Program-made: the position numbers and the translations under genes
The notes under the pieces: model-generated
What the model was told of the DNA's origin: nothing
Databases searched by the model: none
What the model saw: only the letters and a program-made list of their open reading frames with translations
NCBI GenBank assembly: GCA_964592125.1
Contig: CAZQBV010000009.1
Span: forward strand, 1-46,417
From: UBA5399 sp964592125
GTDB lineage: Bacteria; Bacillota; Clostridia; Christensenellales; Christensenellaceae
Length of the DNA: 46,417 nucleotides
Direction of reading: 5' to 3'
Shown: positions 8,341 through 14,537 of the stretch, in pieces
Numbering within the stretch: the stretch's first letter is position 1
Layout: each line of letters starts with the position of its first letter

Positions 8341-9407
8341 CTATTGTTTGCTGCTCTTTGCAATATATGCATTTATCACTTCGCGGTCCTCCGTAAGCTC
8401 TATTTTAAAATTATAGCTGCAGGTTTGCCCCGGTTGTATATAGCGCATCAGTCCCTTTTTCTCCACTTCCTTCACACCCCAGAATCCGCAAGTAGAGGGC
8501 TCCAACCCCAGTGCATAGTCTCCGGCACGCATACATTTCCACTCGCAAAGTATGGGGCACTGATTTTGGTCGTAGTGTATAATCACTGCCCTTTTCCCAC
8601 AGCTTGTCACCAGCATAGCAAAGCTATCTTTATTGGGCACATCATCTGTATGGGTGTAGCATTTCTCATTGTAGCCAATTTGCGCTGCCTCCATCTTTTC
8701 CCAATCACCTGCGCCTTTCTCCGCTTCCGCATCGCGTGGTTTCATTGTTTTTGCACTTACATACACTTTTGCTCCCTCGCTTAGGAAGGGGTAGCCTAGG
8801 TTCATGTGGTACAGGTTCATTAGGCGTTGTGGCTCAAATCCCAAATTTTGGATCGTATCGTTTATGTAAAAGGTGTCGCTTTCTGTGTCCATCAGTATTT
8901 CACGCTCCATGTGAATATTTTCATCAAACACTGTGGCTTCCCGCATTTTTCCGCTCACACGCAAAAAAGCACTTTCACCCTTATAAATCATTTCCTTGTT
9001 AATCTGTTCCGCAGGCGTGTTACTTATTACACCATGCAGTCCATATTTTCTGCCATCCACTTCACTGGGTGCCCCGGCATAGGTGATACCGCAGGTGGTC
9101 AGAAACCCCACTTGAAAGGTTTTTAAATAGCCACGCACGCCTCCATCTTCCACATAATAGGATGGATGCGTAATGCCGGTTTTGCCTTCCACCCCCACAG
9201 TTTGCCCATGAAACGAAAGATGGGATATATCCAGGCACTTNNNNNNNNNNCTGCCAGCACCGTCATTTGCAGGCCTTTCCCATTCTTCAGGTCTATGGCA
9301 CGCACTCCTTTTGCTTTGCCCTCATTAAACGTATAGTCTTTCATGCCCAAAATTGCATCCAGTTCCCCCACATGCATCAACAGCTCATTCATTTCACCTT
9401 TTTTCAT
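8341..9407 (-). CDS. DUF4432 (aldose 1-epimerase-like) protein, interrupted by an assembly gap
   Basis: One gene read in two frames on either side of ten N. The N-terminal part (9407 to 9251, about 52 residues) ends in LQMTVLA; the C-terminal part (9240 to 8341) begins KCLDISHLSFHGQTVG and continues through GFLTTCGITYAG and YGLHGVISNTPAEQ. Together they give about 352 residues, the family's usual length. DUF4432 proteins share the galactose-mutarotase beta-sandwich fold and commonly sit beside sugar kinases; their exact reactions are mostly unproven. The start ATG has GAGGG about eight bases upstream. The frame change is explained by the gap placeholder, not by a real frameshift. It ends against the bidirectional terminator after the alcohol dehydrogenase and belongs with the sugar island. 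Confidence 0.82.
9241..9250. other. Assembly gap (10 N)
   Basis: Ten undetermined bases inside the DUF4432 gene. The true missing length must be 2 modulo 3 (2, 5, 8 ...) to join the two coding parts, whereas 10 is 1 modulo 3, so the run is a fixed-size placeholder. Confidence 0.97.
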
Positions 9408-9492
9408 GGCAATACCCTCTTTCCTTAAGTTATATTTCTATTATATTGCGAAACATTCCTTTGATTTTTGCGCAATTTATTAATTCGATATG

Positions 9493-9505
9493 GTATGTAT
9501 CATAC
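9493..9505. promoter_or_regulatory. 13-bp palindrome upstream of DUF4432 gene
   Basis: GTATG-TAT-CATAC is a perfect palindrome about 86 bases upstream of the DUF4432 start. It may be an operator or chance in an AT-rich spacer (9408-9608) that otherwise shows no gene. Confidence 0.25.
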
Positions 9506-9608
9506 ATCAAATTCACTTTTGCAGCAACAAAAAATGAGCTTCCGCTATACACGGTTGCCCATTTTTTTAGAAGAGCTAAAACAGCCCTTTAAGTTTTGCT
9601 ATGTTTTA

Positions 9609-10190
9609 TCAAACTGAAGTTGGCCGATCTAGTTCGTCCACATACTGCGCAGAAAGATTTTCCAACACCAAAAAAGATTTCAAAAGACAAATTTGCGTTT
9701 TTGCATCTCGAATCTCACCCTTCAGCACCATGTCCAGCGCATCACCAATGTATAGCTTTTCCACCTTTACAAACTCATCTTCATCCAGATTTTGCTCGCA
9801 AGGCTGCGCATGCAAGGCCAAGAAAAGATGCACCACCTCATCGGTATAGCCCGGGCTGGGAAACATCTCGCCAATAGGCAACAGGTCTTGCGCCGTCAGG
9901 CCAGCTTCTTCTTGCAGTTCACGAAGCGCCGTGTCGTATGCTTCCTCGCCCTTTTCTATCTTTCCTGCGGGCAATTCCAAAGTTTCCATACCATAGGCAT
10001 AGCGAAACTGGCGAACCAGCGCAATATTCATATTGCTGTCGATGGCACAAACACAGGCACCGCCCTGATGCCGCACTATTTCGCGCACCGATTCACTGCC
10101 ATTGGGCAATTTCACGTTGTCCTTATATACATGAAGAAGCGTTCCGTCAAAAACTTCTTCGGATGTGATTAACTTTTCTGTTAAATCCAT
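9609..10190 (-). CDS. nudF: Nudix hydrolase, probable ADP-ribose pyrophosphatase
   Basis: A 193-residue cytoplasmic Nudix enzyme that probably hydrolyses ADP-ribose to AMP and ribose 5-phosphate. The Nudix box spans residues 76-98 and fits the consensus exactly: Gly76, Glu82, Arg90-Glu91, Glu94-Glu95 and Gly97. Before it lies VRQFRYAYGMETLELPAGK, the QFR-Y and ELPAG pattern seen in ADP-ribose pyrophosphatases, and after it SPGYTDEVVHLFLA, also typical of that subgroup. The start ATG follows GGGGG at about six bases. It is the last gene of a minus-strand run with a small membrane protein, MurA and CorA. The symbol is by subfamily resemblance only. Confidence 0.85.
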   Translation of the reverse strand: MDLTEKLITSEEVFDGTLLHVYKDNVKLPNGSESVREIVRHQGGACVCAIDSNMNIALVRQFRYAYGMETLELPAGKIEKGEEAYDTALRELQEEAGLTAQDLLPIGEMFPSPGYTDEVVHLFLALHAQPCEQNLDEDEFVKVEKLYIGDALDMVLKGEIRDAKTQICLLKSFLVLENLSAQYVDELDRPTSV

Positions 10191-10239
10191 TCATTCCCCC
10201 CATTTCTCTTCGCAAAAGCACAACAACAGGCGTAAACGT

Positions 10240-10698
10240 TTAGCCAAACAATTTAAATCCTCCAGAAATTGTTTCCACTACACCCTTAAATGTCTCCACT
10301 CCCTTTTGCAAATCCACTATACTGCTGTTCAGCGCCCCGAAATCAATTTTGCTCACGCCTTCCAGCGTAGTGTTTATTGCATTAAAGTTAATATCCTTCA
10401 CACTTGCCATGATGTCTGCCAAATCGCTTTGTGTAGAGGTTGCCAGTTTATTTACCGATGCAATTAGGTCTGGCAGGCTGTTTAACGAAATCATAAGTGT
10501 GCTGTACATAGAGAAGAATAAGACCGCACAAATAACCACCATCACCAAAATGATCACCAGTGCTACCGTACGAACACGTGCACCGCCCATCATTTTTTTA
10601 TTGTGCTTGGCTTGCTGCTCTAAAAGCTGCTCAATTCTCGCCAGACTTGCGGCCTCTGGTGTTGCCGCTGCTTGCTGGCTGCTATTTTCTTGTCCCAT
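10240..10698 (-). CDS. Small single-pass membrane protein of unknown function
   Basis: With the ATG at 10698 (AAAGGTGG ten bases upstream) this encodes 152 residues. Residues 1-40 are polar and glutamine/alanine-rich with a likely short coiled coil (ASLARIEQLLEQQAKH), residues about 44-68 form one transmembrane helix (VALVIILVMVVICAVLFF), and the outer part carries repeated heptad-like phrases ending IDFGALNSSIVDLQKGVETF. The pattern suggests a membrane-anchored coiled coil. I do not recognise a family with certainty. It sits between MurA and the Nudix gene on the same strand. Confidence 0.72.
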   Translation of the reverse strand: MGQENSSQQAAATPEAASLARIEQLLEQQAKHNKKMMGGARVRTVALVIILVMVVICAVLFFSMYSTLMISLNSLPDLIASVNKLATSTQSDLADIMASVKDINFNAINTTLEGVSKIDFGALNSSIVDLQKGVETFKGVVETISGGFKLFG

Positions 10699-10741
10699 TT
10701 TGTGATGCCACCTTTCATTGTCAATTTTAAAAATAAAATAT

Positions 10742-10765
10742 GTTGCCAATTTTTTTATTGGCAAC
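10742..10765 (-). terminator. Stem-loop between murA and small membrane protein
   Basis: A perfect 9-bp stem, GTTGCCAAT (10742-10750) with ATTGGCAAC (10757-10765), around a 6-base T/A loop. On the minus strand it is followed by an AT-rich, partly T-rich stretch, so it may be a weak terminator after murA or an intergenic attenuator. Confidence 0.5.
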
Positions 10766-10817
10766 TCTTGTTTATTAATAAACTATTTGAAATACACAAA
10801 ACAAATGGATACTTGAC

Positions 10818-12101
10818 TTAGTAATAAATATCATCATCTTGGGCAACCTGTTCTCGTTTTATGTCGGCTCCCAAGCTATTCAGTTTGTCCTCTATGTGGT
10901 CATAGCCTCTGTCTATATACTTAATATTGTATATTTCCGTAACGCCATCGGCCATCAGTCCCGCCACAATCAGCGCAGCCCCTGCGCGCAAATCCGTCGC
11001 CCGTACCGAAGCGCCGGTCAATCGCTCCACGCCCTCCACCACGGCTACCCTGTCATCTGTTGTAATTTTTGCACCCATACGGCGAATTTCGTTGATGTGT
11101 TTGAACCGTGATTCAAATATACTTTCTGTTATCATGCTGGCTCCCTTTGCTGTAGAAAGCAACACCGTTGCAGGTTGTTGCAAATCTGTGGGGAAGCCCG
11201 GGTATGGCATTGTTTTTATGCGCACTGCATGGGGGCGGTTCGCACAGCTCACCCGAATAAAGTCCGCACCTTCTTTTACGTCCACGCCCATCTCCAGCAG
11301 TTTTGCAGAAAGCGCTTCCATATGTGTGGGTATCACATTGTTAATGGTAACCTCTCCGCGTGTTGCCGCCGCAGCTATCATCAGTGTGCCCGTTTCAATC
11401 TGATCCGGTATAATGGAATAGTTGCAGCCATGCAGCTCCTGCACGCCTGTCACACGAATGATATCTGTACCTGCACCCTTTATTTTAGCGCCCATACACA
11501 CCAAGAAATTGGCCACATCCACAACATGCGGCTCCTTTGCCGCGTTTACAATGGTGGTCTGCCCCTTTGCTTTTACCGCAGCAAGCATAATATTTATGGT
11601 GGCGCCTACCGATACTACATCCAAATAAATATCACTGCCCACCAGGCCATCTGCAACATCCGCCTTTAGCTTGCCATATTCTGTGATAACCTGTGCGCCC
11701 AGTGCCTGCCAGCCCTTTACATGCTGGTCTATTGGGCGTTCCCCAATGGCGCAACCGCCCGGCAGGCTAATCTCTGCCGAACCAAAACGCGTTAAAAGCG
11801 CGCCCACAAAATAATACGAAGCGCGCAACCTTTTAACCAAATTAATTGTTACATTGCTGGTCACTATGTTTGTGGTGTCCACAGTCATTGTTCCAGCACC
11901 GTCAAATTCCACCTCTGCACCAATCTCTGCCAAAATGCGCTTTATTATCATTACATCAGCAATATTGGGAAGGTTTTCTATCACACACTTGCCCTTTGCA
12001 AGAATGGTTGCGGGCAGGATTGCCACTGCCGCATTCTTTGCACCGGTTACATCCACAGAGCCATAAAGCGGTTTACCGCCTGTTACAACAAATTTTTCCA
12101 T
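10818..12101 (-). CDS. murA: UDP-N-acetylglucosamine 1-carboxyvinyltransferase
   Basis: A 427-residue MurA that transfers enolpyruvyl from phosphoenolpyruvate to UDP-GlcNAc, the first committed step of peptidoglycan synthesis. The substrate-binding GAKNAA is at residues 20-25 (Lys22, Asn23), and the reactive cysteine is Cys117 in LPGGCAIGERPID, so the enzyme has the fosfomycin-sensitive Cys rather than the Asp variant. Further conserved blocks PYPGFPTDLQ and IFESRFKH follow. The C-terminus keeps the RGYDHIEDKL motif. The ribosome site before the ATG is weak (AGAAAG). It lies downstream of corA on the same strand with 78 bases between. Clostridia often carry two MurA copies; this could be either. 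Confidence 0.95.
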   Translation of the reverse strand: MEKFVVTGGKPLYGSVDVTGAKNAAVAILPATILAKGKCVIENLPNIADVMIIKRILAEIGAEVEFDGAGTMTVDTTNIVTSNVTINLVKRLRASYYFVGALLTRFGSAEISLPGGCAIGERPIDQHVKGWQALGAQVITEYGKLKADVADGLVGSDIYLDVVSVGATINIMLAAVKAKGQTTIVNAAKEPHVVDVANFLVCMGAKIKGAGTDIIRVTGVQELHGCNYSIIPDQIETGTLMIAAAATRGEVTINNVIPTHMEALSAKLLEMGVDVKEGADFIRVSCANRPHAVRIKTMPYPGFPTDLQQPATVLLSTAKGASMITESIFESRFKHINEIRRMGAKITTDDRVAVVEGVERLTGASVRATDLRAGAALIVAGLMADGVTEIYNIKYIDRGYDHIEDKLNSLGADIKREQVAQDDDIYY

Positions 12102-12179
12102 ATATAAATCAAATAGCTTTCTTCTTCATATTTTTGTATTATTTTATCACCATATCCGCCATCTTGCAACTTGCCCATT

Positions 12180-13115
12180 CTAGAACATTTTTTTACGCCA
12201 CAAGATATAAAATACTGCTATGCTCACACCCACCGAAATCAACGTTACAAAAAGAAATCCATTGGGGTGCTCTTCAAAAGGCACCGGCACATTCATTCCC
12301 CACAAGCTGGCAAACAGCGTGGGCACGGAAAGCACAATGGTAATGGATGCCAAAAACTTCATCACTATGTTTAGGTTGTTCGAAATAACACTGGCAAAGG
12401 CATCCATAGTACCGGAAAGGATGTCCCTGTATATATTGCCCATCTCTATCGCCTGCTTGTTTTCTATAATAGCATCTTCCAGAAGATCCAAATCGTCTTG
12501 GTGCTCTTTTATGATGTTAAATTTCAACATTTTTTCCAGCACCACTTCATTTGCCTTTAGGGATGTGGAAAAATAAACCAGCGACTTTTCTATTTTCAGC
12601 ATTTGTATCAATTCGCGGTTTTTCATAGATTTATGCAATGCATTTTCCACCTGCGTCTGCGCCTTGTCTATCTGCCGCAAATATTGCAGATATTTACTGG
12701 CATTTTTGTATAACAGCAACAATAAAAATCGCGTTTTTTTGCATGTATCAAACCCGCGTTGTGTCTTGTTCCAGAAGTCTTCAATAATGGAAGTTTCCTC
12801 CAAGCACACTGTAATAATATTCTGTTTTGCAACAATAATACCCAGCGGAATTGTGGTATATAGAAACGATGTACGCTCTGGCCGCACCACCGGTATGTCC
12901 ACCAGAATCAGCGTCTGTCCGTTTTCTTCATCAATACGCACCGTTTCCTCTTCATCCAACGCTGCACGTATAAATTCGTCCTCTATGTTTAGCGTTTCTT
13001 TCACCTGCATCAACTCTTCTTCAGTTGGGTCTAGCAGATGCACCCAAGCTCCCGGCTCTATCGTATTCAGTTCTTTTAGTGTGTTTTGCTCTGCCGTGCT
13101 GAATATGCGTATCAT
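12180..13115 (-). CDS. corA: CorA-family magnesium transporter
   Basis: A 311-residue divalent-cation channel of the CorA family. The long cytoplasmic N-terminal domain is followed by two C-terminal transmembrane helices (near FLASITIVLSVPTLFASLW and FLFVTLISVGVSIAVFYIL) joined by the selectivity loop, where GMN is intact (WGMNVPVPFEEHPNG). The ATG at 13115 has GTGGGGTG upstream and gives the family start MIRIF; longer in-frame starts at 13139 and 13217 lack ribosome sites. The gene is preceded by a roughly 235-base leader with hairpins and a possible 22-codon ORF, which suggests regulation after transcription starts. It lies upstream of murA on the same strand. Confidence 0.9.
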   Translation of the reverse strand: MIRIFSTAEQNTLKELNTIEPGAWVHLLDPTEEELMQVKETLNIEDEFIRAALDEEETVRIDEENGQTLILVDIPVVRPERTSFLYTTIPLGIIVAKQNIITVCLEETSIIEDFWNKTQRGFDTCKKTRFLLLLLYKNASKYLQYLRQIDKAQTQVENALHKSMKNRELIQMLKIEKSLVYFSTSLKANEVVLEKMLKFNIIKEHQDDLDLLEDAIIENKQAIEMGNIYRDILSGTMDAFASVISNNLNIVMKFLASITIVLSVPTLFASLWGMNVPVPFEEHPNGFLFVTLISVGVSIAVFYILWRKKMF

Positions 13116-13350
13116 TGGATAGCACCCCACTTTCTTCATTTTTAGGGAACGAAACCGAATTTCGTTCCGTCTTAAATAAGCGGGATTATTTCGAAAATGC
13201 GTAACACGCACAACCACCGCTTATAGGTTTATTGCGTTCAGGTCCTGCGTCCACGAATTTTCTCACCTCCTGTAACAACACTTGATTTCTAAGCTATATG
13301 TTTAGCTTCACCAGTTCGTGTTATGTTTTATTATATGTTATATGCATTAT
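13116..13350 (-). promoter_or_regulatory. Structured corA leader
   Basis: The inferred transcript start is near 13350, giving a leader of about 235 bases. Visible elements on the minus strand, in order, are: hairpin AAGCTA/TAGCTT (13303-13308 with 13291-13296); an AGGAGG site (about 13265-13270); a possible leader ORF (13254-13186); a perfect 8-bp stem between ORF sequence 13217-13224 and 13176-13183 just after its stop; and a perfect 9-bp hairpin GGAACGAAA/TTTCGTTCC (13160-13168 with 13146-13154) ending about 30 bases before the corA start. No U-run follows the last hairpin, so control would be at translation or by Rho rather than by intrinsic termination. I could not fit it to the M-box magnesium riboswitch. 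Confidence 0.5.
13186..13254 (-). CDS. Possible 22-codon corA leader peptide
   Basis: A GTG start 11 bases after AGGAGG opens a 22-residue frame reading MDAGPERNKPISGG followed by CACYAFSK and TAA. It has two cysteines in its last third. Codons for Pro-Ile-Ser-Gly overlap the left arm of an 8-bp stem whose right arm lies two bases past the stop, so ribosome position would decide whether the stem forms. Short peptides are known to control corA and mgtA in enteric bacteria (corL, mgtL), which makes this arrangement plausible, but the peptide itself is unlike any I know. The strong ribosome site is the best evidence. Confidence 0.35.
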   Translation of the reverse strand: MDAGPERNKPISGGCACYAFSK

Positions 13351-13356
13351 GGTATC

Positions 13357-13385
13357 ATTATATCCTCTGGTGTATTGAAAAGCAA
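13357..13385 (-). promoter_or_regulatory. Sigma-A-type promoter for corA
   Basis: On the minus strand TTGCTT (13380-13385) and TATAAT (13357-13362) are separated by exactly 17 bases. The -10 box is perfect. Confidence 0.6.
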
Positions 13386-13464
13386 TCATTATACATAAAT
13401 ACAGCTAGGAAAGAATGTCCTATCTGTGGTATAATAATAAATTATATGAGGAGATAACAACCGC

Positions 13465-14247
13465 ATGGAGAATAACAAGAACGACTCTTATGCCCGCCGT
13501 TCCAAAAAATATAAAGATAATTCCAACTTTGACGGCTATCAGGCTGAGCCTATAGATTCCGAAACACCCGAGGATTCTCGTTCCTTTGAAATGTCGAGAC
13601 CCACGCGCACGCAGCACTCTAAAAAGGCCGACATTCCGGAAATGTATGAACCGGATGATTTAATAGAGTACGATGAATTTGGGCACAAACGCAGCGCACA
13701 GCGTACATCCTCTGCGAATCGCGCAAAAGCCAAGCGCAGAAAGCGCGAAGCAATTGGTTGGATTCTTTCCATTTGTTTGGCCGTGGCTGCAGCATTGTTA
13801 ATTCGCGCATTCATATTTGAAATTATTTTGGTGGATGGCGAGTCCATGTATCCCACACTGTATACCAACGAGCGTGTTGCCATAGAAAAACTAACTCGTT
13901 ATGGCCGCATGCCCGAACGTGGCGAAATTATTATTGTGGAATACCCCAATCTTGCAGGTACCTATGTAAAACGTGCCATTGGCCTGCCTGGTGAAACCGT
14001 GGAGATAAAAAATAGCATTGTATACATAGATGGCGTTCCCTTGGATGAGCCCTATGTAAACCCCGACCCCTATAGCGACATGCCCCCTACCGTTGTACCT
14101 GACGAACATGTTTTTGTAATGGGTGACAACCGTGCGCATTCACTGGATAGCCGCACGGAGCGCATTGGCCCTATTGCGCATGATGCCATTATTGGTCATG
14201 GCCTTTTCGTTATTTGGCCGCTAAACAATATACATAACATCTCTTAG
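13465..14247 (+). CDS. lepB: Signal peptidase I
   Basis: A 260-residue type I signal peptidase that removes signal peptides from exported proteins at the membrane. One transmembrane helix (residues about 97-117) is followed by the catalytic Ser127 in GESMYPTL, the general-base Lys169 in YVKRAIGLPG, and the family box GDNRAHSLDSR at 220-230. It is odd in carrying about 95 hydrophilic, charged residues before the membrane helix, rich in Arg, Lys, Asp and Glu, where most Firmicute enzymes have about 10-30. The ATG follows AGGAG. It is transcribed divergently from corA and faces the flagellin gene across a hairpin-rich spacer. Confidence 0.93.
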   Translation: MENNKNDSYARRSKKYKDNSNFDGYQAEPIDSETPEDSRSFEMSRPTRTQHSKKADIPEMYEPDDLIEYDEFGHKRSAQRTSSANRAKAKRRKREAIGWILSICLAVAAALLIRAFIFEIILVDGESMYPTLYTNERVAIEKLTRYGRMPERGEIIIVEYPNLAGTYVKRAIGLPGETVEIKNSIVYIDGVPLDEPYVNPDPYSDMPPTVVPDEHVFVMGDNRAHSLDSRTERIGPIAHDAIIGHGLFVIWPLNNIHNIS

Positions 14248-14261
14248 TTTTGTTGCAGCTT

Positions 14262-14453
14262 ATACTAATTCCGATTTAAAACCGCTGTTTTAAATCGCGC
14301 GCAGTATGCGCGAATCGAAAAATGTTTTTTCATTTTTCGAGTGAAAATGTCGTTCAATAGTGATTTCGTCCAAAATGCGGAACATTTTGGAACTGCCGTA
14401 TGGCAGTGATAGAAATATTGCTTTTGCGTTATTTCTATCCGAAATCAGTATTA
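14262..14453. repeat. Multi-hairpin element with near-matching ends (repeat relative C)
   Basis: Six hairpins follow each other almost without spacers: GATTTAAAAC (14273-14282/14287-14296), CGCGC (14298-14302/14308-14312), TCGAAAAATG (14315-14324/14331-14340), TCCAAAATG (14369-14377/14383-14391), ACTGCC (14392-14397/14402-14407) and GATAGAAATA (14408-14417/14430-14439). The outer ends match as inverted repeats, ATACTAATTCCGATT on the left against ATACTGATTTCGGAT read inward from the right (12 of 15). The last hairpin matches the last hairpin of repeat copies A and B. No reading frame is seen. This looks like a miniature inverted-repeat element lodged between lepB and the flagellin gene. Confidence 0.6.
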
Positions 14454-14460
14454 ACCATAA

Positions 14461-14492
14461 AACCCACCGGATTTTTTCCAGTGGGTTTTTTC
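14461..14492 (+). terminator. Rho-independent terminator between lepB and flagellin
   Basis: AACCCAC (14461-14467) pairs with GTGGGTT (14481-14487), followed by TTTTTC on the plus strand and preceded by A-rich sequence. It probably ends lepB transcription, possibly after the hairpin element. Confidence 0.75.
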
Positions 14493-14537
14493 TTGTCATT
14501 CAGTCTGTTTATCGCAACTATCTTACTGAAACTCAAG

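Noticed and set aside
13116..13350. M-box magnesium riboswitch in the corA leader
   Set aside because: The leader has hairpins, but I could not match the conserved M-box core by eye; only a covariance search would settle it.
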